Below are positions 1-10,890 of a stretch of 64,000 bases of DNA, piece by piece; positions within the stretch are counted from its first letter, which is position 1; every line of letters starts with the position of its first letter. The position numbers were made by a program, and so were the translations under genes. This DNA comes from Gonapodya prolifera JEL478 (lineage: Eukaryota; Monoblepharomycota; Monoblepharidomycetes; Monoblepharidales; Gonapodyaceae). Where the stretch lies: assembly GCA_001574975.1 (NCBI GenBank), contig KQ965742.1, positions 315,696-379,695 of the forward strand. Reading direction: 5' to 3'. Under the pieces are notes generated by a model. The model did not search any database. It was given only the letters and a program-made list of their open reading frames with translations, and was not told where the DNA came from.

Positions 1-342
1 CCGTCAGTACCTACAGGAGATCGCATGGCGTCGGGTTTTGGAAACGAGAAAGGTTGCCGAGTTGGAGTGGTGCAACATTATTGGCCATGAGACGATGAGA
101 CGAGGAGACCGTCTTTCACGAACGAAAAATGAGCGAGATAGTCGTGGGACTGTTTGCTATCACGGAGTGGAGAGGGGGAAGCAGTGGACTGATTGGCATT
201 GGAACCGAAAGTACTCCTTGACTCTTTCCCTGTCAAAGTGCCGGGGCAGGGGCTTCACCAGTTTCGGTTTGAACTTCCTGGATAATGACTACTGCCTGGA
301 CTTCTCGTCACGAACCATTCGATTGAACCTCCATTGCTCCAG

Positions 343-878
343 GGTGACGGTGGTGCGAGATACGAAGATCCCCAACGCCGCAACCTTCACGCTTCAGGCG
401 GAAGACCACACTGTTGGAAACGTTCTTCGACAGTGAGTGTGCAGCGGCTCCTCTCTTCTTCGACGTAGCCCCACTTATCCCCATGGCTCGAATCCACACA
501 CGACACGACACAGGCAACTCCTCCGCAACCCGCGCGTTCTCTTCGCCGGCTACCGCGTCCCGCACCCGCTTGAGCAAAAAGTGGAGATAAAAGTGCAGAC
601 GGTCCCGACAACGACTCCCGTCAAGGTCATGGTGGAGGATATTCAGGCCATCCTGAGGAATTCGCAAACGCTGATCAATCGATTCGAGGTGCGTCTCTTG
701 CGCTCGGGTAGTACAGGGTCCAGGTTAGGAGGGGCGTGGTTCAGGCTTTACATTTCATTGTGGATGTAAATTGGGGGGAAGGGCGGACCGGTAGCACATT
801 GGAAACGTTACTCTGCTCCAGGATTGTAACTGCGGCGCGACTACAGTGACTGCACAAGCTGAGACCAGTACTTCGTGA
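343..878 (+). CDS. RPB11: DNA-directed RNA polymerase II subunit RPB11 (5' end unresolved)
   Basis: RPB11 pairs with RPB3 in the core assembly of nuclear RNA polymerase II. Three exons can be joined: 343-432, 514-688 and 822-878 (TGA at 876-878). They encode the RPB11/RpoA-like signature DTKIPNAATFTL, then EDHTVGNVLR, then NPRVLFAGYRVPHPLE and KVEIKVQT, matching the family almost residue for residue. The first intron (433-513) splits a Gln codon and leaves the alignment seamless. The last exon adds a short, poorly conserved tail (DCNCGATT...), as the C-terminus varies in this family. The exon opening at 343 follows a CAG acceptor, so the roughly 15-20 N-terminal residues (usually ...RFELF..) must lie upstream. 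I could not place that start; it may use small exons between 1 and 340. Convergent with the next gene. Confidence 0.88.
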
Positions 879-1067
879 CTCTGTCTGACCGCACGAGGCT
901 GAGAACTACCCTTCACTTCACTCAACAGACCGCCTGCACTGCCGGCGGGGTCACACGTTTAATGGATCCGAACCTATACGGTACCTCGGCTGCTCCTGCA
1001 TCGCAATCGTCGCAGTTTTAGACGGTCGAAAAAGAGGTTTCGGGCAGTGCGCGTGGTGCTGCTATGA

Positions 1068-1246
1068 TGAAGTGTGCAAATTATATTGTAGATACCCGTC
1101 ATTTTGATTCATGTGTCATAAACCATTTGGGCATTTGATAAGACTTGACGCGCGCGTGGTTTATGCTGAAGGTGCAAATTATATTTTAAGTACCGGTGTG
1201 ATTTCTAGATTCATGTGGCATAAAACCATTCAATTGGGCATTTGAT
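1068..1246. repeat. Diverged direct duplication of about 75 bp
   Basis: Two copies lie at 1068-1140 and 1167-1246, about 99 bp apart. Both begin TGAAG(T)GTGCAAATTATATT and both end with a CATAAA(A)CCATT...TTGGGCATTTGAT block. The middle has drifted by substitutions and small indels. They lie between the convergent 3' ends of RPB11 and the decarboxylase-like gene, so they may fall in 3' UTR or terminator sequence. No coding frame is shared. The origin is unknown: local duplication or remnant of a short interspersed element. Confidence 0.75.
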
Positions 1247-1394
1247 GGAACGTTCACAGTTTGGACAGTTTGGGAATGACCTCGACCAAAGGCTTGGCAT
1301 CTGGGGCTGAAGAACGAAAACACGAACGAGAAGAAAAAAACGCGTCAGGCGTTGCGGATTCGTCCCGTCGAGCGTCCCTGACATGAAGAGATCG

Positions 1395-2498
1395 TCACTC
1401 ACGAAGCGGGTACTTGTCGACGTTCAAGGCGAACTGCGAGGAATGGGGATTTTAAGGCCATGGTCCCAAGGAACGTGGATGGATAGCATAGACTTACGCT
1501 GACAACTGTTTTGGGAGAGAGTGTCAAAAACAATTGTCAGTTGGGCCATTCATTGTATTCCGTGGCATCAATGCCCAAAACCCTCGCGACTCACGAGAGT
1601 AGTATCCCATAGCGACAATGATATCCACAACTCCCCTCTCCCCAAACAGCGACTTTGCACGATTGTAGTTGGCGTCCGAGACACGGGTGGTCTTGATGAG
1701 CTCTGTCACAAACTCGTACACGGCTGTCTCCTCGGGGGACATGCGGTCCGGCCGGCGGTTCTGGGCGACTGGGGTGAAGAGTTGGATTTGGGTTTGGGTT
1801 TGGGTTGGGATGACGAGGTACAGGGGCAGGAGTAGAGTTGAGTGTCGCGCCACTCACTGGCATCGGCGATGGCTGGGTCCAGCCCGGCTTGTTCGGCGAG
1901 CAGTCGGTGTGCGTAGAACTGGACACATTGTCGTCGGTGGCAAACGATTGTCCGGATATGGCGATGTAGGCTCACCTCAAACTGTGCGTTCCAGTGTCTG
2001 CCTGACAATCCCAATCCCGACGTTACTCCACGTCACTCACGCCGTCCCTCCACGCGCCGCACTGCACCCACCGGTCATGATGATGACCATTTCATTCAAC
2101 TTGGCAGGGAGCGAGCTCTGGAAGCGCACTGCTGCCCCAACCCTCTGCGCGACCTCACACATGACGGGCGAGCGCAGCAGGCAGTTGAAGGGGCCCACGA
2201 CACCGCCGCGGGGACCTTTTGCGTGGGTGAGTAGGCGTGAAACGGGTGAGTGTGTAGGTGGTGTGAGTCGGGGCCAAATCGCGGAATCAAATCGGCACAG
2301 CGGCGGAGAGCACCGCACCTCCCACGATTCCGTTCCGCGCCACGATCTGCTCGGGCGTCATCTGGTCGTCGCGCAGGGACGGGAATCGTTCGCCCGAGAG
2401 CGTCTCGAGGGACTTGGGAAGACCTGCGTGAGTGCGGTGTCAGGTGTCTGCGGATCGACGATGCGGTGGAGAGCGATTTCGCGCCGGTTCTAACCCAT
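1395..2498 (-). CDS. Carboxymuconolactone decarboxylase-like (AhpD-fold) protein
   Basis: Eight exons join in phase: 2495-2498 (only ATGG), 2319-2423, 2041-2215, 1976-1997, 1858-1918, 1595-1768, 1498-1505 (8 nt) and 1395-1433. The protein begins MGLPKSLETLSGERFPSL. It carries the family blocks MTPEQIVARNGIVGG, GPRGGVVGPFNCLL, RFQSSLPAKLNEMVIIM, FYAHRLLAEQAGLDP, ETAVYEFVTELI and FGERGVVDIIVAMGYYSLVS, and ends in ALNVDKYPLRE. Family members are small all-helical proteins, from gamma-carboxymuconolactone decarboxylases to peroxidase-like AhpD. I see no CxxC redox pair, so decarboxylase or unknown activity fits better than peroxiredoxin reduction. The stretch ending exon 3 (GGCSAARGGT) is longer than usual, so that donor is the least certain junction. 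Splice signals at the 4-nt and 8-nt exons are canonical. Substrate unknown. Confidence 0.82.
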
Positions 2499-2646
2499 GG
2501 TGTGTGTGAAGAAAGCGGTGCTGGAAAAAGATAGGAGAAGATGGTCGAAAAGGGTGGAAGAGCTTTGTATGTGCAGAGGGGTGATAATGGGACCGATTTC
2601 ATTCCTCTCCCGCCCTTCCCGCCACAAACAATTACTGTACACATCA

Positions 2647-3878
2647 CTAGCACACAAAATGACGGCCCCACCCACGGCACTCTTTAGAGTATATTGCCCC
2701 TTCATTCGAAACCTCGCCTTCAATGTCCTCCTTTTCGTCTGCGTCGGCGTCACCTGCACTCCCACTCGCACATGTACCTCCACCTGCACCCGCACTCGCA
2801 CCGTCCCGCCCCGCCTCCGCCAACGGCCAATACATCTCCCTCGCCATCCCGGCCTCCCTCCTTGCCTCCTCATTAAACGGCGGCTTCGTGTTCCCTTTGA
2901 AATGCCGCCAAAATATCTCATGGAAAGTCTTCACACTCTCCACGCCCACCACCCTCGCAAGCCTCTCAAAGTGCTTGGTCCCCGTCGCGACGTGCGAGAT
3001 CTCGTCCCTGTAAATCACGTCCAACTTCTCCACGCTCTCGGCGTCCCCCGCAGAGGAGAATTTGGCGATTGTGCGTGGGTTCACGTCGAGCCCTCGCGCT
3101 TCGTGCACCATGTGGACGATGACGAGGCGGCAGAGAAGATCGTGTGAGGTCGTGGTGGCGGATTCCCACAGACCTGCGTGGGAAGGTAAGGCGCCAAAGT
3201 CGGTCCCGAGGGATTTGAGACGGCCTCGGAGGAGGTTGAAGTGCTGCGATTGTTGCGAGTGGTACGACGACGGTGTTTGGAAAATGGGGAACAAAGAAGT
3301 CATTTGGACGTGACGTGACGACGACGTGTTTGCCAAAGGGGGAAGAAGAAGTCATTCGGACGTGACGTGACAACGACATCGGTCACACGAAGTGCGACAT
3401 CCTCACATTGGCTTCCTCGCCCGCCATCCTGACAAAATCGTCAAAGAAATCCCGTTCCAACTCGTGCCGCGTACCATCGGGCGCTTGCACAGTGTACTCG
3501 GCGAACCTCGCTGGAGTTTGGGCATTCGTTGATGCCAACAAATACAACCATCAAAAACATTTCATCCACACACGTACCAATAATATCCCACGCCAAATCC
3601 ACGGCCCACTGCTCAATACTCGCCAAGCTATGTAGCATCCTGACGCGGCTCTCCACGCTCCCTCCCTTTCCCCGTCTCTGCAATTCCCTAGGGGCCACCA
3701 GTCGCACGCCCTCGGGCCGCGGGGGCACGATGGATAAGGGACGCGCGGGACCCACGGAGAGCTGGCCGGAGTTCCACAGCCTGCATGCTGCGAATGTGAG
3801 GGCTGTCTTTTGGGCGGGGTCGGGCGTGGTGAGAATGTGGTGGGCCCAGGCGGTCAGTTCGGGGGGCAGGGCGTCCAT
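2647..3878 (-). CDS. DUF455-family ferritin-like protein
   Basis: Three exons, with ATG at 3876-3878 (MDALPPELTAWAHHIL). The N-terminal part carries the family signature PRELQRRGKGGSVESRVRML followed by ASIEQWAVDLAWDII. The second exon gives ARFAEYTVQAPDGTRHEL and ends FVRMAGEEAN. It splices in phase to HFNLLRGRLKSLGTDFGALP and VHMVHEARGLDV, then YRDEISHVATG. DUF455 proteins belong to the ferritin-like superfamily. The two ExxH motifs visible here (EANH across the splice, and EISH) fit a four-helix di-metal site. The C-terminal tail, about 50 residues rich in Gly, Ala and acidic residues, is extra and looks disordered. The biochemical role is not established; family members are widespread in bacteria and scattered in fungi. 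It lies 150 bp upstream of the decarboxylase-like gene on the same strand. Confidence 0.85.
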
Positions 3879-4616
3879 GGTTCGATTCGCGGGGGTTTCG
3901 AAAGTTTTGCAGAGTTGGGTGGGAAGCGCGATGTGGAGCGCCGAGCGGGGGATGGGTTGGAATGCGAATAGAGAAAGGTGAAGAAATTGACCCACAAGTT
4001 CACCCGACACCGATCACAATTGCCATCATTGAGAGCGAAAGGAGACACAGCGACAATCCCATGGACACCGACCAAGGAAGCAAGACCCGTTTCTTCGCAG
4101 AGATTGATGGCGACAAAAGTGTTCTCAAGGCTCACTTCACAAGCGCACCGAACTCGATAATGCACACGATGCTTTATGTTCACTATTCTTCATGCACTAC
4201 TTACTACATAATGTCATCACTTGAACGAGAGCTGCAAGGAGAAGAGACATTCAACCATGAGACCCTCAACAAATCAAAAGAAGCGTTTAACTCACGTTCA
4301 ATAGTGCAACCGTTCTGCCTCGGTGAGCATTGGCCGTCTTGACCTTTCGATCGCGACGTTTCCAGAGCGAGCCACGAGGAGGCTGCTCACCATCGCGCTC
4401 CGCCTAAATCACACGAGAGAGGCGGGTTAGCCACGGAGACATTGCCGTTGTTCTCAGGCGAAATATAACTGGAAACCAAAAGACAAAGGAATGAAAGATC
4501 AATAACGATCGACCAAGTGATACTAAACGGAATTCGACTCATCGGGATAAAGAGTTATGAATGAATGCCGAGATGGGGGAGGAGAAGTTTCGGCGGCCCG
4601 TCCCGCTTCCACCATT

Positions 4617-4642
4617 CCCCCCCCCCCCCGGGCCCCCCCCCC
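4617..4642. repeat. Interrupted poly-C tract (C13-GGG-C10)
   Basis: A run of 13 C, then GGG, then 10 C, with further C-rich sequence to about 4660. The reverse strand is G-rich and could form quadruplex-like structure. Exact run lengths could be a sequencing artefact. Confidence 0.85.
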
Positions 4643-4799
4643 AGTACCCCCGCCGCATTGGGATGTACCAAAGCCACATCGATTGACTGGTGGACCGCTG
4701 CTACGCCCAGCCAATGTTCATGGAGCCAGATGAACCAATCCACTTAACCCCTGGCTTTGACCCCAGTCCCGACCCGATGCACCCGCTCGAGTCGCCGAG

Positions 4800-4831
4800 C
4801 CCACGCGTCGCCAAGCCCACGCGTCGCCAAG
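4800..4831. repeat. Perfect 16-bp tandem repeat, two units
   Basis: The unit CCCACGCGTCGCCAAG occurs at 4800-4815 and 4816-4831. A partial degenerate unit (GTCGCCGAG) lies just upstream at 4791-4799. No coding context is recognised. Confidence 0.9.
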
Positions 4832-6019
4832 CTGCCGGTTGCCCAACAGCATGTGTCCAGGGGAGTGCATCATTTGAGTGCCAGTCGTGGGGTTGGTGGA
4901 GCGTCAGAGGTGTGTCGGGCCTCAAAGCTCTGAGGGGCGATGAGTGATCTTTGTCTTCGACATCAGACCACACAAGCGCAAGCGCGAGTACGGTCAGGGG
5001 CGTCGCAGGAATCGACATGACGCGTTGGTGTGGCTCTTGATGTTTCTTGGTATGTGGCAGCCCGATGGGCGATGTCCCCATAGAGGGGTGTCTCGGGGAG
5101 GTGTGGGACCTTTGGTCTCTAGGTGATTTGGAAGAGTGGGAGGGTAGACACGATGGGGAAGTGTGCGCGAGGACATGCGAGGAAAGGTAGGATAAATCGT
5201 TGTAATGTCAGAGATGGATTTCGCGAGCAAAGAATACCGAAGGGTGCAAGAAAACCCACCATAATGCACAACGAGACATGCCGGTGACTCAAATGAAGTA
5301 TGCGAGTCGTCTCGTCGTTGTGTGATCTGAAGCAGCGAAACGCGATCCGAGAGGGGAATGAGAGCCCGAGATAGTTGAAGGAGCAGACGCGAGAGGTTGT
5401 CGAAAGGGCGAAAGTGAGAGAAAGATAAGCGAAATGGTAATGTTAGACGATCAGACTGGGAAAAGAAATTTGATGTTGGAGCTAACCTCAAATGCGAGCT
5501 ATGGGGCCGGCGGTTCTTTTCACCGCCATGTTTGAGAACCGTCCCACAGTATCGCCGGCGAGAAGAGGGAGAGAGGAGAGGGGATAGAGGATGCCTGTCG
5601 ATGAAGAAGACCTGAAGGATAATGCAGAAGAGTGAGACGGGCATGGGTTTCACTGGTGCGCTCATCTGCGGCCGCAACAGTTGGACCCAGGGTTTCCGAA
5701 TTTTCGGGTGGTACCCACCAAGAGAGAAAAGAGCCATCGTCACCGCCATCGATCCACTATGGAGAGGGGAGAACGTCGGTCAGAAAATCGTTTCAGTTGG
5801 GGAACGCGACGAGGCACAGAACGAGGTCACGCGACCTCAACAGGAGACACGCGCCGGACGCGAGCAGGGCAGGATGTCGACGCGAGAGACGTTCTCCGCG
5901 ACGCGCGATGACTCACACCGTTGGATCAATTCGAGGTTTGAGTGGATGGATGGTGGGGAATTTCGGGGGTCGGGTTAGGTCTTTTATCTTGCACGCAAAT
6001 TTCCAGGTCACGTGCCGCG

Positions 6020-6551
6020 TCAGTTGTTTGTACCGATAAAAGATTTCGAGTGCTCCAAAGGGGACGAGAACGCGACGTGGAAGCTTTCTTGCTTGGAAAT
6101 TTCATATAGATTATGAGGATCCTTGTCCGCTGTCGAACTCGATGCCGCATCAGTACCGCGAAACAGTTCATCAATCCATTCGTTTCCGTTGCTGATTTGG
6201 CGATATCGAAGGTTGAAGGGTTCGGTGAAGCCGACGACGACGACCCAAGATGGTGCTCCATTCCAGAATCGCTCTTCCTGTCTTGATCGACAAGCTGTGT
6301 CATCCCCGCTCCATAATATCCTAGCATCCACCATTTTCATTTCTTCATCGACCCGAATCCCAGCCTTGGAGCGACCCCCAAAGGTCACCAACTCCGACTG
6401 GTTTTCGTTCGATGTGAGAAGCAACGGCTCTTTGAGCGCTGAAAGGCGTTCAGCCGCGCACACGATCACCAATCGGACCGATTTCGTCAGCTTCTTTCCG
6501 AAACACCCGCTCTGAAATACATAGAAAACGTACCAAACTTTCCGTGTTCAT
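6020..6551 (-). CDS. Hypothetical protein
   Basis: A plausible two-exon gene that I do not recognise. The proposed ATG is at 6549-6551 (MNTESL). A canonical intron with GTACGT donor and TTTCAG acceptor separates it from an exon starting SGCFGKKLTKSVRLVIVCAA. That exon stays open to the stop at 6020 (ending SKSFIGTNN), for about 165 residues. Composition looks protein-like (KEPLLLTSNENQSELVTFGG, APSWVVVVGFTEPFNLRYR) rather than random. A short hydrophobic strand (SWVVVVGF) is present, but no signal peptide or clear membrane helix. The start is tentative because the reading frame closes shortly upstream of the ATG. It lies downstream of and on the same strand as the kinesin gene. Confidence 0.4.
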
Positions 6552-7491
6552 GGGATGCCCTGTGACCCATCCAGCACCGTTACGTCAGCCATCCGGGGGA
6601 CACTCGATTCCATTCAAGATCAAAGAAAACATTCGAGAAATTACCAACTCCAACGACCGAACTCCCCACAAAACGCTGACGTGTGCCTTAGGTGCGGCAA
6701 TGCACTTTGATGGTTGGACACCACTCTTGGATCGACTTGATGGGCGACGATCTGCCAGCCGATGGCTTCACGGGGGAGAAACAGACCCCACACATTGGAT
6801 TACTGCATGATAGGACCATTACGAGCGGCCTGTGCCGTTGATGGTCGATACTTGTTGGGTGGTGGTTGCTCGTTCCTCTCCCGTCCGTTCGATCGCAAGC
6901 CTGGGCATCGTCCGAGCCCAAAAATATCTTCCATCTAAGCGACTGGACTCCGGGGAGGACCGAAATGCAACCAGCGGGGAAAGTATGTACACTCCTTTGT
7001 TGAACCAAAAGGCATGTTGCCCAGACCGCCTTGCCGGCCGCGTCGACTTGCCGAGGTGCACTTTCGATGCAGAATGATGTTTTGCGGGTGGGAAGGGAGG
7101 GGACTCTTGTTAGCGACTGGAGGTTGCAAATGTGGCGCGGACTACCACAGAGTCAGACGTGAGAGGAATGGTTGTACTGCTGCGTTTTACTCGTACATAC
7201 AAGGTGAAGGAAAGTCTTTGCCCAGCTTGTACCACAACCCCGCCCACTGCCCAGAGCAATCTCCGCCACCTCCTACCATGGGTCGCACAGACGCACGCCC
7301 TTGTTATCGGGATACGCAACGTAAATAATTGTCCGCTGAACAGCGTTTTGAATCCCCCACGGCCCAACGTCGCATACCTCAATGAACCATCAAAATTGAT
7401 TGTCTCGGGTAAAATAGACCACCTTTTGAGGGCTCCTTCACCGAGTAGCCTTCATTAATAAAAGCTTCATTACCCCTCGTCTTTCATTACA
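6552..7491. other. Unassigned interval downstream of the kinesin gene
   Basis: I see no family motif on either strand. Minus-strand reading frames near 6690-7060 contain Cys- and Pro-rich peptides (for example CSNPMCGVCFSPVKPS), but I could not connect them into a gene. Some of this is probably the 3' UTR of the kinesin gene. Confidence 0.4.
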
Positions 7492-10400
7492 TCAATTGAA
7501 GTTGGAATTGTGGCGACTCTCCACATCCCTCAATCTCATTGCGCTTGAGTACGGTGAGACGAGGGGTGATTGTGACAGTCCGTTGGCGATGCTATAGGAC
7601 ACGGGCGATCCAGCTGGTGGCAATGCATGTCGCGAGTAGGACGCAGAACATGACGTCGGTCTGCGCGAGTCGTCCCCGGGTATAACTGCGCTTCTTGAGA
7701 ATGAGCCTCGTTCCATGGTGGGCGTTTTGAGTTCATTGTGCGACATTGACGTTGCAATGGGAGAAGCCTTTCCCACGAGGTACTCTGTGACAAACCACCG
7801 TTCAAAATCTTTGGTCAATTTGATGCGTGCTGTGTCCAAAAGGTGGTGAACGTGGTCGATCTCAAGTTTGAGTGACTTGAGGTTAGAGTATGATGACTTG
7901 TATCTAAACATCGATGTTGATTCAAGGCTGCGAGAAAGCTGTCGTAACGAGCGCTGCTCACCGTCCCACACTTGCCATCAATTTATTCCTGGCGGCATTT
8001 TTCTCCGACTCTTTCACCACCCCCATCTTCCCACTCTCAGCGTTTTCCAACCAAGCTTTCTGACGTTCTACATCCGGCAGGTGATCGCTTTCGTCGTCAA
8101 AGTACAGCTCCGTGCGCAACAATATGTGCAACTCACTTATCTCCTCCCTCATTTCTCCAGCCTCGGCTCCCAAACGTTTCGCTTCAGTATACTTGGTCTT
8201 GAGAGCATTCTTGTGGTCTTCGATCCATGCATTCTCCGGGTATATACGACGGAACTGCTCGAACGCCTTCGCTTTGTCCGGCGGAAGGTTGGCGTTCGTG
8301 GGTATTTCTGGAAGACGTGGACGTGCTTGCCGGGCTCGCGCTGCGTTCGAAGAAAAACCGTAATCCGAATCTTCCATGTTCCAGCCACCCAGGTCTCCTG
8401 AGAAATCAAAAGATTCGACAGATGCAGACACCGTCGATGGAGGGGGAATTGAAGTCGAGGGGTTTGGTACATTGAGGAGGTGCTGGGATTGGGAGGGGCT
8501 CGGGTAGGCGGTAATGGAAGGCTGACTTGTGAATGGTGGCTGAATGACCCCCGCCAAACTCAAATTACTGCGACAGCCTTCAAAAGACATCAACATTGAC
8601 CTACTCTAGAGCTCTCCCCTTCCAATCCTTCGAGTCGTTCTCGATACTTGTTGATTGTGCCAACGAGGACCGCAATTTCTCTGTCCCGATGACCCACAAG
8701 GGACCGCAACTTTTCCACTTGAGCTTGTACCGAGGAGAGCTCAGACTTGAATTCGGGAGAGACGGTGGTGGACACTGCATGGTTCCCTCTGGAACGAATG
8801 AGATCCTGGAGAAAATCTAGCTCACGAGGGACCAACATGACACGATAAGAACAAGCCGAACCTTCATCACCTCAAACCCAAAGAGCACCTTCCTCGTGTC
8901 TCCCCAGCATAGCTTCGCTCCATCCACGAAATAGCCCTCGTGCCCCCCATCCGTCAGACCAACGTATGCTTCCACGTCCTTCCTCACATTCTGCTTTTCA
9001 TACTCTGGAAGGTCTTCGTCCGTCCCCGCTTCTATCCCACCGTTCGCCATTTGGCGCGCGAGCGCTAGTTCACTCCTCAGGGAAGCTATTTCGCGGCGCA
9101 AACGGGCAATGAGAATCGAAGGGTCGACTTCCTCATTAAGGCTGTAGATGTTGGATATCGAGGCCACGCGTTGCGCGAAGCGACACGTGGAAATGGATTC
9201 CTTTCACGGAAAAACGCCGTTGAGTGTTCCCAAATCGTGACTTGCACACGCGGTCTGCAGTCGCCCACCTCGACCCCATCCACCTCCCCCACGACGGTCG
9301 CCACCATCACAGTCCTGCAATTGCCGCCAAGAGAGTCCTTGAGCATGCATGTGAGGACGGAATTGCGGTAAGGCACGTGGTCCCGCCTCCCGAGCGACTT
9401 TTCGTGCAACGCGACGATGCATTGCTCGAGGTGGTGAAGGGAGAGATTGATACTGCGGGCTTCACGGAGGAGGGTAGAACCGGCGAGTGAGGTGCGGGAG
9501 ATGCGCTCCGAGCTGGTCGCACCACGTTAGCCGTGACAAGCAAAGCGCAGAACATGGAAGCATACCCTGCCAAATCGACCAGGCATAGTTTTCCCCGTCT
9601 GACGGTCCCCGTGCCACCTCCAGTTTGCCTCCTCACAACCTGCACCATGAATACACAGTGAGATCGCGATGACGAAGGGTTCATTGGGGTTTCTGCAATC
9701 ATGCGATTTGTGTCTCCAAGAAAGAGAAGGTTCAGTGCCGATGGGAGTGTGGGAGCCGCGTGCCATGCGAGGTTGCGCAGCTGGAAAGAGGAGGGGTCGG
9801 AAGGATCGGGGTGTAAGGAGACCTTGCTGGGAAACATGCCGGTGTTGCCCAGGGTTCAAAAAATGATGTCAAGCGCAGAGAGTAAACTTACGGGAGATCC
9901 TCCAAACGTCTCGTCTCTCTCGCAAGCGATTCCACGGCGGCGTCCGCGATGTTCTCCCCGAGGAGGTCGTACCCTTGCTCATTGTAGATCTCGAGGTACG
10001 CAATGTGCACGTCAAATTCGGACTCTGGATGCCGCGCAACCTCGGCGAAAACGTGCTGCAAGGAACGCGGAATGATACCGCGGTCTGCGTAACGGGTTGC
10101 ACCACCGGTGATGGTGAAGGTTTTTCCCGAGCCCGTTTGACCGTAGGCAAACACGGTGCCATTGTAGCCCTCCAGTACACTGCAAAGCGCACGGTTTTAG
10201 TGAGAATACAATTCCTTGCCCCGGAAATTCTCCAGGACAGGAGACCTTCCGTTTCGACTCACAGAGTGATTCACGCACCTCTGTACGACGGGTTTCGCGA
10301 CCACGTCAAAGACCTCTTCTTGAGAAGCATCACGATCAAACACAGCGTCGAACCGGAAGTCGAACGAGTCCTTTGTGTTGTTCACGATACCAGCGTCTGC

Positions 10401-10775
10401 GTCTTTCGGCACGTCAAAATGAAGGTGCGGAAAGCGAGACGGATCTTTCGGGTCATCAGAGCCGGGGTTCGAGGGTGGAAATATTGTGTAGCGCGAGGAG
10501 AATGGTTCGGGTTCTGGTGGATGTGGCGAGCGGGAAGGCGCAGCTCTGGGCAGCGAATTCGCTCCCGCGGTCTTTCGGGGAGGTCTGACGCGCGCGTATA
10601 TTTGTATTGTTGCAGAGTTTGCAACTTTCGCCGGCGACGGAGCGCGGTCTTCTGTAGATTCACGAATTTCCCTGCCGTCGCCATCCTCCGTCGGAGTTGC
10701 GCGTTCCTTTCGACGGGAAGAGCCGAGCGATGCCGAGGACGCGCGACGCCGTTCATCTCTGACCGAGGAGTCCAT
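7492..10775 (-). CDS. Kinesin-9 family motor (KIF6/KIF9-like), probable flagellar kinesin
   Basis: ATG at 10773-10775 (MDSSVRDERRRASS). The motor begins near residue 50 with TIQIYARVRPPRK. It has the P-loop GQTGSGKTFTITGG followed by RYADRGIIPRSLQHVF, switch I NPSSSRSHCVF, and switch II LCLVDLAG|SERI across an intron. Then come RSINLSLHHLEQCIVALHEK, VPYRNSVLTCMLKDSLGGNC and RFAQRVASISN. The ITGGA-RY-DRGIIPR and INLSLHHLEQ blocks are characteristic of kinesin-9. After the motor comes a coiled coil, then FEQFRRIYPENAWIEDHK with TEAKRLGAEAGEMREEI, which resembles the conserved KIF6/KIF9 tail. The C-terminus (7492-7971) is Ser/Pro-rich. Kinesin-9 proteins work in the axonemal central apparatus or in flagellar motility in other eukaryotes; that role is inferred here. 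An N-terminal disordered leader of about 50 residues precedes the motor. Confidence 0.9.
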
Positions 10776-10890
10776 TCAAGTGCGGGCAAGAAATTGCTTG
10801 AGTGTTCAGGCACGCGAAGTGATCGGCTTTGGTCTCCCCTGCAAGGTTCCAAATTCTAACACCCCACTGTACTCCAGCTAACCGATCTGA
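10776..10890. promoter_or_regulatory. Shared divergent promoter, kinesin-9 / coiled-coil gene
   Basis: Only 115 bp separate the two start codons, so both genes must share promoter sequence or overlap in 5' UTR. I see no TATA box, no clear CCAAT box and no convincing RFX X-box. Its regulatory function is inferred from geometry alone. Confidence 0.5.

Larger units (their letters stand above)
3879..6019. other. About 2.1 kb with no recognisable gene
   Basis: Open frames on both strands are short, basic or low in complexity and show no family motif. A minus-strand stretch near 5500-5620 (reading ILYPLSSLPLLAGD and NMAVKRTAGPIAR) looks protein-like, but I could not anchor it to a start or to flanking exons. 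The interval holds a C-rich tract (4617-4642) and a short tandem repeat (4800-4831), noted separately. Confidence 0.5.

Noticed and set aside
1669-2493. 274-codon plus-strand frame
   Set aside because: It overlaps the decarboxylase-like gene on the opposite strand, whose exons match a known family. The plus-strand peptide has no recognisable feature.
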